From positions 2,620,501 through 2,684,500 of the forward strand of contig NC_015385.1 of NCBI RefSeq assembly GCF_000195275.1: a stretch of DNA of 64,000 nt, given 5' to 3'. The notes under the pieces were generated by a model. The model ran no database searches. It was not told the DNA's origin and saw only the letters and a list, made by a program, of their open reading frames with translations. Both the position numbers and the translations under genes were made by a program. Within the stretch, counting starts at the first letter, position 1. Every line of letters begins with the position of its first letter. Below are positions 47,095 to 56,047 of the stretch, piece after piece. The stretch comes from Treponema succinifaciens DSM 2489 (GTDB lineage Bacteria; Spirochaetota; Spirochaetia; Treponematales; Treponemataceae).

Positions 47095-48324
47095 ATGAGA
47101 ATTTGGCTTAAATATTTAATTGGCATTGCAATCGGTTTAATTTCCGCCCTTGTGTTTTCACCTTCAACAGCACAAGGACAGGCGGTTCTTGATTTTATTG
47201 TGGAAATTGCAGTACGCTTCGGAAGATATGCGCTGCTTCCAGTTTTGTTTTTTTCTGTTTCAATTTCATTTTTTAAGCTTCGGGATGAAAAACTTTTAAC
47301 AAAAGCCTCACTTTGGACATTCAGTGTAATATTTTCTTCATCATTTGCGCTCATGCTTTTAGGACTTGTTTCCGCGCTTGCAATAAAACTTCCGCGCATT
47401 CCAATCACAACTGAAAAAGCTTCCGAAGTTTCTTCATTTGCATGGCAAACTTTGATAACAAAACTTTTTCCTTTTTCCGGATTTGAATCTTTGATGGACG
47501 GCGCATATCTTTTGCCTTGCTTTATTTTTGCAGGACTTGCAGGAGCTGGAGCCGCCAGTGATAAAAACGCCTCAAAAGCAGCGGTCGGACTTTTTGATTC
47601 GCTCAGCAAAGTATTTTACATTGTCTTGAGCTTTTTCACTGAAATTTTCGCAGTCGGAATGATTGCCGTAATGTGCCGCTGGACACTGGATTTTATTTCA
47701 GCCGTAAGCAGCGGAGTTTACAACGGACTTATAATAATGCTCACTGCGGACTTGTTCATCGTAGCCTTTATTATTTATCCGCTAATATTAAGATTTCTCT
47801 GCCACGAAATGCATCCGTACAGAGTTTTGTACGCTTCCATTTGTCCTTTTTTGGTCGCATTTTTCAGCGGAGACACAAACCTTGCGCTTGTATTGAATCT
47901 TCGGCACGGAAAAGAAAGCCTTGGAATAAAAAGAAGAATCAACGCATTTTCGTTTCCGCTTTTTTCTATTTTTGGACGCGGAGGAGCTGCCTTAATTCAG
48001 GCGGCCGGTTTTGTTCTGATTTTGCGCTCTTACTCTAGCCTTGGAATTCCAGTGCTGGACGTTTTGTGGATTGCAGGCGTTTCTTTCTTGCTTTCATTTG
48101 CCTTGGCAGAAATTCCTTTAGGCGGACCGTTTGCGGCAATAACTTCAATGTGCCTTTTATACGGACGCGGATTTGAATCTGGCTATCTTCTTTTGAAAAA
48201 TGCAGTTCCAGTTATCTGCGCCTATGCAGCCGGAATCGACGCTCTTACCGCAATGTTCGGAAGCTATATAATTGCTGTAAAAACAAAAATGATTCATCAC
48301 CAGGAGCTTAGAAAATTCATTTAA
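47095..48324 (+). CDS. Dicarboxylate/amino-acid:cation symporter (DAACS family)
   Basis: 409 residues, eight membrane helices plus two re-entrant loops. Family features are RYALLPVLFFSVSISFFKLR, the SGDTNLALVLNL loop in the place of the usual serine-rich hairpin, and IAGVSFLLSFALAEIPLGGP. Glutamate, aspartate or C4-dicarboxylate is the likely cargo. It starts without a ribosome-binding site. rsmE follows 1 nt after its stop. Confidence 0.8.
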   Translation: MRIWLKYLIGIAIGLISALVFSPSTAQGQAVLDFIVEIAVRFGRYALLPVLFFSVSISFFKLRDEKLLTKASLWTFSVIFSSSFALMLLGLVSALAIKLPRIPITTEKASEVSSFAWQTLITKLFPFSGFESLMDGAYLLPCFIFAGLAGAGAASDKNASKAAVGLFDSLSKVFYIVLSFFTEIFAVGMIAVMCRWTLDFISAVSSGVYNGLIIMLTADLFIVAFIIYPLILRFLCHEMHPYRVLYASICPFLVAFFSGDTNLALVLNLRHGKESLGIKRRINAFSFPLFSIFGRGGAALIQAAGFVLILRSYSSLGIPVLDVLWIAGVSFLLSFALAEIPLGGPFAAITSMCLLYGRGFESGYLLLKNAVPVICAYAAGIDALTAMFGSYIIAVKTKMIHHQELRKFI

Positions 48325-48325
48325 A

Positions 48326-49090
48326 ATGAACATCTGTCTTTTTTCCCCGGAAGAAATTTTAAATCCGCTTGACATTCAAGATGAGCGCGCACAGCACATT
48401 CTGAAAATCCTGCACAAAAAAGAAGGCGAAAGTTTTTCAGCAGGAATCATTGGAAATCAGGCTGGGACTGCCGTCATAAAAAAAATTTCCGTTGAAGAAA
48501 AAAAATCTTCTGACGGAAAAAAAATATTTAAAGGCGGAAAAATCTATTTTGACTTTACACCTGAATCCGACGGAAAAAAACTTTATCCACTTAAAATGAT
48601 TATTGGTTTTCCACGGCCGATTCAGCTCAAGCGGCTTTTGCGCGACATGGCATCTTTGGGCGTGCAGGAAGTTCACCTTACAGGAACTGAGCTTGGTGAA
48701 AAATCATATTTAAAATCAGACCTTGCAACAAAAGGAGAAGCAGAAAAATTTCTTTTGGACGGAAGTGTTCAGGCAGGCTCTACTCAGATTCCAAAACTTT
48801 TTATTCACCAAACGTTAAAAAACTGCCTTGAACAAATTGACCTCGAAGGAAAACTTCTTGCGCTTGACAACATTGAACCTTCTCAGAGCCTTTCATGCGC
48901 GTTAAAAGAAAAACCACAAAAAGCAATAGCCGCAATTGGAAGCGAACGTGGCTGGACAAATTACGAACGTCAGCTTTTTAGGCAAAACGGCTTTGAGCTT
49001 TTAAGCATGGGAAAAAGAATTCTACGGACTGAAACAGCGTCAACAGTCGCTGTCTCACTTATTTTGAATTCAATGGAAGTTTTGGACTAA
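48326..49090 (+). CDS. rsmE: 16S rRNA m3U1498 methyltransferase
   Basis: 254 residues, SPOUT (trefoil-knot) methyltransferase. The N-terminal PUA-like part contains HILKILHKKEGESF. Knot motifs are LKMIIGFPRPIQLKRLLRDM, the SAM-binding AIAAIGSERGWTNYERQLF, and LSMGKRILRTETAS at the end. It methylates 16S rRNA in the decoding region. It is tightly packed between the symporter gene and DUF763. Confidence 0.92.
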   Translation: MNICLFSPEEILNPLDIQDERAQHILKILHKKEGESFSAGIIGNQAGTAVIKKISVEEKKSSDGKKIFKGGKIYFDFTPESDGKKLYPLKMIIGFPRPIQLKRLLRDMASLGVQEVHLTGTELGEKSYLKSDLATKGEAEKFLLDGSVQAGSTQIPKLFIHQTLKNCLEQIDLEGKLLALDNIEPSQSLSCALKEKPQKAIAAIGSERGWTNYERQLFRQNGFELLSMGKRILRTETASTVAVSLILNSMEVLD

Positions 49091-49091
49091 A

Positions 49092-50336
49092 ATGATAAAG
49101 CGTACAGGGCACGCAGACTTGACGCTTCATGTTGGAACAGTTCCAAAATGGCTTGCAGACAGAATGCGAGACCTTGGAACTTTAATTGTAGAATCACTTT
49201 TAATTCAATATGGAAAAAAAGAAGTTTTGCGCAGACTAAGCGACCCTTTGTGGTTTCAGTCGTTCGGAGCAGTTCTGGGAATGGACTGGCATTCTTCTGG
49301 AATAACCACAAGCGTAATGTACGCCTTAAAGCGTGGAATAAATCCGCGTGCAAGAGACTTCGGACTTTGCGTTTGCGGCGGAAGAGGAAAATATTCACGC
49401 AGAACACCACAGGAACTTTTATATTTAAGCGAAGCGACTGGCTTAGACGGAACTTCCCTTGTAAACGCAAGCAGGCTTTCAGCAAAAGTAGACGGAGCCG
49501 CAGTTCAAGACGGATTTCAACTTTATCAGCACAATTTTATTTTAAGCGACCAAGGCGACTGGGCAATCGTTCAGCAAGGTATGAATACCCAGACCAAAAC
49601 AGCGCGCCGCTACCATTGGTGCTCGCAAAATTTAAATTCATTTGTTGAAGAGCCGCATTCAGGAATTACAGGAGAAAACAAAGGACTGATTTTAAATCTC
49701 ACGGATTCTTCCGCATCAAGCACAAGAAATTCAATTCTGGAACTTTCAAAGGAAAAACCTGAAAAAATAATCGCCGAAATAAAATCAGTGCAGAAATTCG
49801 GACTGCCGCAAAAAATTCAGCATGAACTTTTTGAAGACGAAACTGAAATCCAAATTCAAAATGAAAGAAACATAACACTTCCCTCTCATCACAATGTTAC
49901 AGAAAAAGATGTGGACTTAAAACGGCTTGGTGCAGTTCTTGCAACCGCCTATGAAAGTCCTGCCGAAAATTTTGAAAACCTTCTTTTAACACCTGGACTT
50001 GGTCCTAGAACATTGCAGTCTTTAACTTTAATCAGCGAAGTTATAAACGGAACTCCAAGCAGATTCAAAGACCCGGCAAGATTCAGTTTTGCCCACGGCG
50101 GAAAAGACGGACATCCATTTCCTGTTCCGCTTAGAATTTACGATGAAAGCATAAGGGTTCTAGGAGACGCAATAGAAAAATCAAAACTCGGCTACAATGA
50201 CAAAAGCCAATGCATAAACAGGCTTCATGCAGCCGCCCTTCAGATAGAAAAAAACTGCAATCCAAAAGCTGACTTTGACAAAGCAATCACCTATGAAAAG
50301 CATAATTCAGTTCGCTGGGGCGGAAAAACAGTCTAG
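49092..50336 (+). CDS. DUF763 protein of unknown function
   Basis: 414 residues. The N-terminal HADLTLHVGTVPKWLADRM and GTLIVESLLIQYGKKEVLRR, plus FGAVLGMDWHSSGITTSV, match DUF763, a family best known from archaea and thermophiles. The late segment LLTPGLGPRTLQSLTLI looks like a helix-hairpin-helix, hinting at nucleic-acid binding. It starts 1 nt after rsmE. The 3' end overlaps the convergent metI stop by 4 nt. Confidence 0.8.
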   Translation: MIKRTGHADLTLHVGTVPKWLADRMRDLGTLIVESLLIQYGKKEVLRRLSDPLWFQSFGAVLGMDWHSSGITTSVMYALKRGINPRARDFGLCVCGGRGKYSRRTPQELLYLSEATGLDGTSLVNASRLSAKVDGAAVQDGFQLYQHNFILSDQGDWAIVQQGMNTQTKTARRYHWCSQNLNSFVEEPHSGITGENKGLILNLTDSSASSTRNSILELSKEKPEKIIAEIKSVQKFGLPQKIQHELFEDETEIQIQNERNITLPSHHNVTEKDVDLKRLGAVLATAYESPAENFENLLLTPGLGPRTLQSLTLISEVINGTPSRFKDPARFSFAHGGKDGHPFPVPLRIYDESIRVLGDAIEKSKLGYNDKSQCINRLHAAALQIEKNCNPKADFDKAITYEKHNSVRWGGKTV

Positions 50337-50986
50337 CGTTTGCTAAGCATCTTATTTACAAGAACAGTTCCAACAAATTGAATCAGCTCAACAAGCACAA
50401 GAATAACAACAACCGCGGCAACCATTACATCAGTACGGAATCTTTGATAACCGTATCGAATCGCCAAGTCTCCAAGTCCGCCGCCGCCAATTGTTCCAGC
50501 CATTGCAGAATATCCAATCAAGTTTATAATTGTAAGCGTTATTCCTGAAATCACAGACGGAAAAGCTTCTGGAATAACAACTTTGTAAATAATCTGCCAG
50601 TTTGTTGAGCCCATAGCTCTTGCAGCCTGAATCATTCCAGAATCAACTTCACTTAAAGCAGTTTCAATTACACGGGCAACAAAAGGAGCAGCGGCAATGC
50701 TAAGCGGAATAATCGTAGCTTCTGTTCCAATGCTTGTCCCCAACATAAGGCGTGAAAGCGGAAAAAGCACAATCATCAAAATGATAAACGGAAAAGAACG
50801 CAAGACATTTACAATCCGGCTTAAAACCTGATTCAAAATCGGACGCGGAGAAATTCCAGTCGGATTTGTAATGTAAAGCAAAACACCCACAGGAAAACCA
50901 AGCACAAGAGAAAACAATGTTGAAAAGAAAACCATTTCCAAAGTCTGCAAAGATGACTGGCCAACTAAAACAAAAATCTGACTCAT
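50333..50986 (-). CDS. metI: Methionine ABC transporter permease
   Basis: 217 residues, five membrane helices. The EAA loop reads GMIQAARAMGSTNWQIIYKV, and the C-terminus contains GYSAMAGTIGGGGLGDLAIR, typical of MetI. The ATG at 50986 overlaps the metN stop by 4 nt and has GGAGG upstream. It probably imports methionine with MetN; no MetQ binding protein is encoded nearby. Confidence 0.9.
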   Translation of the reverse strand: MSQIFVLVGQSSLQTLEMVFFSTLFSLVLGFPVGVLLYITNPTGISPRPILNQVLSRIVNVLRSFPFIILMIVLFPLSRLMLGTSIGTEATIIPLSIAAAPFVARVIETALSEVDSGMIQAARAMGSTNWQIIYKVVIPEAFPSVISGITLTIINLIGYSAMAGTIGGGGLGDLAIRYGYQRFRTDVMVAAVVVILVLVELIQFVGTVLVNKMLSKR

Positions 50987-52002
50987 TTTTTTCCTCCAGA
51001 AACGTCTTCAACAATAATGCCCTGCTCCCTTAAAAATTTCAGAGCCTTTCCTATTTCAGTTTTTTTGCCGGAAAAATCAACAAACATGGCTCCAATGTCT
51101 TCATTTTTTATACGCTGAATTCCGCCTGCCCTGATATTGAATTCCACATCGAACTGCTTTGCCATGCGGCTTAGAACAGGCTCTCCGGTTTTTTCTCCAA
51201 CAAAATGAAGCTCAAACTGCCCGCCTTCATCAGACCAGCGTACAATTTCATCTTTGGAATTTGAAACAATTCCTCTCATAAATTCTTTTGTAACTTCTGA
51301 TTTAGGACAGCTGAAAATTTCCTTTACGCTTCCCTGCTCCACAATTTTTCCAGAATCAACAACGGCAACCTGCTCACAGGCATCGCGCACAACTTCCATC
51401 TGATGAGTAATCATTACAACTGTCAAATTCATTTTTTTCTGAATGTCGCGGATTAAATTCAAAATTGAAGTTGTTGTCTGCGGATCAAGCGCGCTCGTTG
51501 CTTCATCACAAAAAAGAATGTCAGGCTGAGTTGCAAGCGCGCGGGCAATTGCAATTCTCTGTTTTTGTCCGCCGGAAAGTGTGCTTATCGGGGAAGCGGC
51601 TCTGTCTTCAAGTCCAACAAGCTTAAGCATTTCCTGAACACGCGGCTTTATAACTTCTTTTGGAGTTCCGCAAATTTCAAGAGGATAAGCAATATTTTTT
51701 TCAGCGGTTCTTGAGCTGAACAGATTAAAGTTTTGAAAAATCATGCCAATCTTTCTGCGGCGCAAAATAAGCTCACGTTTACCAAGATTGTCAACTCTGT
51801 CATTGTCATAAAAAATTTCACCTTCGTCCGGCTTTTCAAGAAGGCTAATCAAACGCACAAGACTACTTTTTCCAGCTCCGCTTTTTCCGATTATTCCAAA
51901 AATTGTATTTTCTGGAATATCCAATGAAATTCCGTTTACAGCGGCAATCTTTCCATTTGGACCTGAATATGTTTTTTTCAAATTGTTAAGTTTAATCTGC
52001 AT
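50983..52002 (-). CDS. metN: Methionine ABC transporter ATP-binding protein
   Basis: 339 residues. Walker A GKSGAGKSSL, signature LSGGQKQRIAIARAL, Walker B ILFCDEATSALD, and a C-terminal NIL domain (about 260-335) that senses methionine in MetN proteins. ATG 52002 has no ribosome-binding site, but a TATTAT box ends six nt before it, suggesting a leaderless message. There is no room for a SAM riboswitch between this promoter and the start. Confidence 0.9.
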   Translation of the reverse strand: MQIKLNNLKKTYSGPNGKIAAVNGISLDIPENTIFGIIGKSGAGKSSLVRLISLLEKPDEGEIFYDNDRVDNLGKRELILRRRKIGMIFQNFNLFSSRTAEKNIAYPLEICGTPKEVIKPRVQEMLKLVGLEDRAASPISTLSGGQKQRIAIARALATQPDILFCDEATSALDPQTTTSILNLIRDIQKKMNLTVVMITHQMEVVRDACEQVAVVDSGKIVEQGSVKEIFSCPKSEVTKEFMRGIVSNSKDEIVRWSDEGGQFELHFVGEKTGEPVLSRMAKQFDVEFNIRAGGIQRIKNEDIGAMFVDFSGKKTEIGKALKFLREQGIIVEDVSGGKK

Positions 52003-52008
52003 AATAAA

Positions 52009-52037
52009 ATAATAGTGAAATTCAAGTTGTGCTACAA
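52009..52037 (-). promoter_or_regulatory. Leaderless-type promoter of metNI
   Basis: Minus strand: TTGTAG (52032-52037), 17-nt spacer, TATTAT (52009-52014), six nt, ATG 52002. Confidence 0.65.
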
Positions 52038-52088
52038 GAAGATTTTCTTTATAGCCAGCTATAGTTTTTTCTAATAAATCAGCATAAC

Positions 52089-52107
52089 AAAAACTATCGT
52101 TAGTTTT
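52089..52107 (-). terminator. Hairpin at the end of the pseudouridine synthase gene
   Basis: Minus strand: AAAACTA/TAGTTTT with a 4-nt ACGA loop and a short T run; it overlaps the stop codon. Confidence 0.45.
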
Positions 52108-53023
52108 ATTTTATTCCTGATTTTCCACGCGCAATAAAGTCCATTTTTCTAGCCTGTCGGCGTAACGAATGGTCGGGAGTTTTTATGTTTTCAATCTGCG
52201 CATTATACTGAATCCGCTCCTTACGTTCGTTAGCCCAAACTGGAGTTTGAGGATGCAAATCGCCTTTTTTAACATACAACTCCCATTCTTCTGGCTCTGG
52301 AATTTCAAAGCTCATTTTTTCTCCTGTAACAGGATGAATAAATGCCAGCGTTCTTGCATGAAGCGCAAGCCTATGAAAGGGGTCAGTTCTGGCCCTATAA
52401 TTTTCGTCTCCGGCAAGCGGATAATGCCTTGAAGCCAAATGCGCCCTTATCTGATTCTTCTTTCCAGTATCCAAAGAAAGCTCAAAAAGAGTATGAGTTC
52501 TGCCACGCAGCACAACACGGAAATTTGTGCGTGCCTCGCAAGTTTCAGCATTATCACCAAGTTTTTTGGGAACATATCCTTGGTGGCACGCATTTTTTGC
52601 AAGCGGCTCATCAATGAGACCAGAATCCGTCAGTTCAGGATGATTTCTTCGGGGATTTTCAGCAACAGCCCGATAAAGCCTATCTGTAACCATAGTTTTC
52701 CAGCTAGACATTATTTTTTTCTGTACCCTTTCATTCAAGGCAAACATCATAACTCCGCTTGTATCTCTGTCCAAACGATGTACAACAAAAGGCCGGCGGC
52801 TTTCAGAAAAAGTTCCTTTTTTACGCATGATTTTTTCCAGAAGCTCAATCGCAGTACGGGACTTGCTTCCCGGATAAGGAACAGAAAGAAGCCCTGAAGC
52901 TTTGTTTATAACAACAATATCCTTGTCCTCATATAGAATTTCTATGCGTTCCTTTCCATAGTCGCTTTTATGCTCTCTCTTATACCTTGTGCTGGCTTTT
53001 ACAAAATGCAAAGTTTCTTTCAT
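52106..53023 (-). CDS. RluA-family 23S rRNA/tRNA pseudouridine synthase
   Basis: 305 residues from ATG 53023 (AGAG upstream; the earlier reading to 53071 lacks a site). The family catalytic motif HRLDRDTSGVMMFAL carries the active-site Asp at about residue 85; upstream is IVVINKASGLLSVP, downstream GKKNQIRAHLASRHYPLAGD. The C-terminal 40 residues are basic and extra. The RNA target (RluA, RluC or RluD type) cannot be assigned from sequence alone. It stands alone between metN and the LRR gene. Confidence 0.88.
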   Translation of the reverse strand: MKETLHFVKASTRYKREHKSDYGKERIEILYEDKDIVVINKASGLLSVPYPGSKSRTAIELLEKIMRKKGTFSESRRPFVVHRLDRDTSGVMMFALNERVQKKIMSSWKTMVTDRLYRAVAENPRRNHPELTDSGLIDEPLAKNACHQGYVPKKLGDNAETCEARTNFRVVLRGRTHTLFELSLDTGKKNQIRAHLASRHYPLAGDENYRARTDPFHRLALHARTLAFIHPVTGEKMSFEIPEPEEWELYVKKGDLHPQTPVWANERKERIQYNAQIENIKTPDHSLRRQARKMDFIARGKSGIK

Positions 53024-53144
53024 ATCTCTACTATATAAATAATCTGAATAAAGTTCAAACGTTGCGCACAAAACTTAAAAAACATTAGACATCAAAAGCT
53101 AAGAATGATAATATTAGTACAACTAATTTTTATCGGAGCTAAAA

Positions 53145-53945
53145 ATGGATTTGCCTTTAATCGATGTTGAAATTCCAGAGGGAACAACAGAAATAACAGG
53201 AACAACTTTTCACAACCACCGCATGGTTTCTTCTATAAAAATTCCAGAAAGCGTCCTTGTAATCGGGGAAAACGCTTTTGCTGACTGTGTGAATTTAAAG
53301 TCGGTTGAGCTTACTCAAAATTTAATGGCAATCGGAAAACGTGCATTTTACAACTGCGCATCCCTTGAGTCCGTGGATATTCCGTCAAACATAACTACAA
53401 TTGAAGAAGGAACTTTTGAAGACTGCACCGGGCTTCAGTCAATTGTTCTGCATGAAAACATTACTTCCATAAATGAAAAAGCATTCGCAAACTGTACCGG
53501 AATAAAAAATCTTGTTCTTCCAGACAACTTGATTTCATGCGCAAAATCAGCATTTCCGAACAGCGAAAAATATCTTCCAATTAACAAAAACTACAAATAC
53601 GAAGACGGAATGATGTTCAACACATTCAACAGCATGCTTTTATTTTACAGCGGAAGCAAAAAAAATGTAGCGACTCCTGAAGGAATAAAAGGAATCGGAA
53701 GAAGAGCATTCTTTGGAACAGACATGGAATCTGTAAGAATCAGGGAAGGCGTTATAAGCATCGGAGAAGAATCGTTTGTAAACTGCGGAAGCGACACAAA
53801 AGTTATAATTCCAGAGTCAGTAGATTTTATTGAAAATAGCGCGTTCGGAACTTCTGTAAAAATATTCTGCAAAAAAGCTTCATATTCGGAAAACTGGTGC
53901 CGCAACAATCCAAACTGCATCCAGCTTGAAGACGAAGAATTTTAA
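53145..53945 (+). CDS. BspA-type leucine-rich repeat protein
   Basis: 266 residues made of repeated units of the LRR_5/BspA type. Examples are KIPESVLVIGENAFADCVNL, IGKRAFYNCASLESVDIPS and GIGRRAFFGTDMESVRIREG. There is no signal peptide, unlike surface BspA proteins of oral treponemes, so it may be cytoplasmic or exported another way. The ATG at 53145 has GGAG six nt upstream. Transcribed alone. Confidence 0.85.
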   Translation: MDLPLIDVEIPEGTTEITGTTFHNHRMVSSIKIPESVLVIGENAFADCVNLKSVELTQNLMAIGKRAFYNCASLESVDIPSNITTIEEGTFEDCTGLQSIVLHENITSINEKAFANCTGIKNLVLPDNLISCAKSAFPNSEKYLPINKNYKYEDGMMFNTFNSMLLFYSGSKKNVATPEGIKGIGRRAFFGTDMESVRIREGVISIGEESFVNCGSDTKVIIPESVDFIENSAFGTSVKIFCKKASYSENWCRNNPNCIQLEDEEF

Positions 53946-54013
53946 TATTAACCTATGCTAACTTGTGTTTTTAATGTATATTTTAATCGGCAAAAAATTT
54001 TTCGGAGGAATAT

Positions 54014-55747
54014 ATGAAACACAAGAATCTACGGAATTCACTGGCAGCGGCAGTTTTTATAGTTGCATCAGGAATTTCAATAGCTGTAATGGCAGCCTGT
54101 TCAAAGCCAAAAGCTCTGCCGGACGGAACATTTTCTGGCAGAGCAGACGGAAGAAACGGCGCAATTGAAATCGCATTTTCTGTAAAAGACGGAAAAATCA
54201 CTTCAACAGAAATCCTAAAAGAAGAAGAAACTGATTTTGCAAAGCCTGCAATAAAATCAATTCTTGAAAAATTCACTTCAACAGGAAAAGCAGCCGGAAT
54301 TGATACAGTTTCAGGCGCAACAATAACTTCCAAGGCAACTTTAGCGGCTTTGGAAAACGCAATAAATTCAGCCCGCGGAAAAAAATCAGAGCAAACAGAA
54401 TACAAAGACACTTCCTGCGACATTGTTATAATCGGAGCTGGCGGAGCCGGACTTTCTGCGGCAACAGAAGCTGCAAGCAAAGGCGCAAAAGTAATTGTCC
54501 TTGAAAAAATGGGAAACGCAGGCGGAAACACAATTTCTGCGACAGGCGGACTCAATGCAAGCGAAACTTCAATTCAAAAGAAACTTGGAATTCAAGACAC
54601 AAACGAGCAGTTTTTTGAAGACACAATGAAAGGCGGACACTACAAAAACAATCCAGAGCTTGTGCGCAACATGACTGAAAAATCCGCTGAAACTGTAGAC
54701 TGGCTCATCTCAATTGGCGCAGACTTGACTGATGTTGGAAAAATGGCAGGCTCAACAAACAAACGCACTCACCGACCGCAAGGAGGAGCTGCAGTTGGCT
54801 CAAATCTGATTCCAGCACTTGAAAAAGCCGCATTAAATTCCGGAGCAGAAATCCGCTATTCAAACAAAGTTCTTGACATAATCGAAAAAGACGGAAGAGC
54901 GGCCGGCGTAAAAGTTTGTGCAGGAAGCAGCGAATACACAATCAACGCAAAAGCCGTAATAATTGCAACCGGAGGATTCGGCGCAAATCCGCAGATGGTC
55001 GTTTCCTACAAACCTGAATTAGAAGGCTTTGGAACCACAAACCACAAAGGCGCAACTGGAGACGCATTCAGCTGGATAAAAAAATTCAATGCCGGCCTTA
55101 CTCAAATGGAAGAAATACAAACTCACCCTACAGTTGTTCCAGGAAACGGCACAATGATTACAGAAGCTGTCCGCGGAAACGGAGCAATTCTTGTAAACCG
55201 CGATGGAAAAAGATTCTGCACAGAAATGGCGACACGCGATGTAATGTCAAAGGCGATTCTTGCGCAAAAAGGAAAAACAGCATTCCTTGTATTTGACCAG
55301 GATGTTCGCGAATCTTTAAAGGCAATTGAAACTTATATAAAGAACGGACTTATTACCCAAGGTGAAACCACAAAAGAGCTTGCAGAAAAACTTGGAATTC
55401 CAGCGGATGAATTTGAAAAGACAATGGCATATTATGCGCAGATTCAAAAATCAGGAAACGATCCGCTTGGCAGAAAGCCTTCCGAAATGCCGCGGCCTCT
55501 TACAAAAGCTCCGTTCTACGCTGTTGAAGTAGGTCCTGCAGTTCATCATACAATGGGCGGAATCACAATAAACACAAAGGCACAAGTTTTGGATACAGAC
55601 AAAAATCCAGTTCCAGGACTTTATGCGGCTGGTGAAGTTACAGGCGGAATCCACGGCGCAAACCGTCTTGGAGGAAACGCAGTGGCAGATATTTGCATCT
55701 ACGGAAAAATCGCCGCCGACACTGCGCTTGAAGAAATTAAAAAATAA
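54014..55747 (+). CDS. Flavinylated flavocytochrome-c/fumarate-reductase-like lipoprotein
   Basis: 577 residues. Lipoprotein signal with lipobox around MAACSKP (Cys about 29). FMN_bind domain about 35-120 with the flavinylation motif DTVSGATITS, where ApbE would attach FMN to Thr. Then a fumarate-reductase/succinate-dehydrogenase FAD domain (CDIVIIGAGGAGLSAATEA, HRPQGGAAVG, GGFGANPQMV, HTMGGITINTKAQV, GLYAAGEVTGGIHGANRLGG). It would reduce a small organic acceptor (fumarate, urocanate or similar) outside the cytoplasm. No heme motif is present and no apbE is adjacent. The ATG has GGAGG upstream. Confidence 0.88.
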   Translation: MKHKNLRNSLAAAVFIVASGISIAVMAACSKPKALPDGTFSGRADGRNGAIEIAFSVKDGKITSTEILKEEETDFAKPAIKSILEKFTSTGKAAGIDTVSGATITSKATLAALENAINSARGKKSEQTEYKDTSCDIVIIGAGGAGLSAATEAASKGAKVIVLEKMGNAGGNTISATGGLNASETSIQKKLGIQDTNEQFFEDTMKGGHYKNNPELVRNMTEKSAETVDWLISIGADLTDVGKMAGSTNKRTHRPQGGAAVGSNLIPALEKAALNSGAEIRYSNKVLDIIEKDGRAAGVKVCAGSSEYTINAKAVIIATGGFGANPQMVVSYKPELEGFGTTNHKGATGDAFSWIKKFNAGLTQMEEIQTHPTVVPGNGTMITEAVRGNGAILVNRDGKRFCTEMATRDVMSKAILAQKGKTAFLVFDQDVRESLKAIETYIKNGLITQGETTKELAEKLGIPADEFEKTMAYYAQIQKSGNDPLGRKPSEMPRPLTKAPFYAVEVGPAVHHTMGGITINTKAQVLDTDKNPVPGLYAAGEVTGGIHGANRLGGNAVADICIYGKIAADTALEEIKK

Positions 55748-55847
55748 AATGCAAGATTATCCGCTCTAGCAAGGTAATGACAAATAGGCAAAATCTTAAC
55801 TGTCATTCCCATGCCCAGACACGGGAAATCTTCTATAAAAAGCAAAA

Positions 55848-55968
55848 GGGGCTGTCCAAAAAGAAACGGGCAGCCCTAATTATTTTAAATTTACAATCCT
55901 ACAAAATTCATTTAACATAAAAAAGGCCGCCCTTTTTGAAGTCTGCTAATAACTTCTAGGACAGCCCC
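55848..55968. mobile_element. 121-bp element with 10-bp terminal inverted repeats (MITE-like)
   Basis: It begins GGGGCTGTCC and ends GGACAGCCCC, a perfect 10-bp inverted repeat resembling the termini of several IS families. Inside, GGGCTGTCC can also pair with GGGCAGCCC near the left end, and the right part has AAAAAGG/CCCTTTTT. No coding capacity and no clear target duplication. It lies between convergent genes, so it could equally act as a two-way terminator. The other bases of 55748-56047 hold a weak palindromic repeat near 55800-55830 and no gene. Confidence 0.5.
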
Positions 55969-56047
55969 ATTCTTTTTAACTTGAATATATTAAAAAACTA
56001 CTTTCTATACGGTGCTGTTGGCTTTGGCATTTCAAGAAACTGACAGC

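Noticed and set aside
52003-52105. SAM riboswitch before metN
   Set aside because: The gap is about 100 nt, contains the promoter next to the ATG, and shows none of the SAM-I core sequences.
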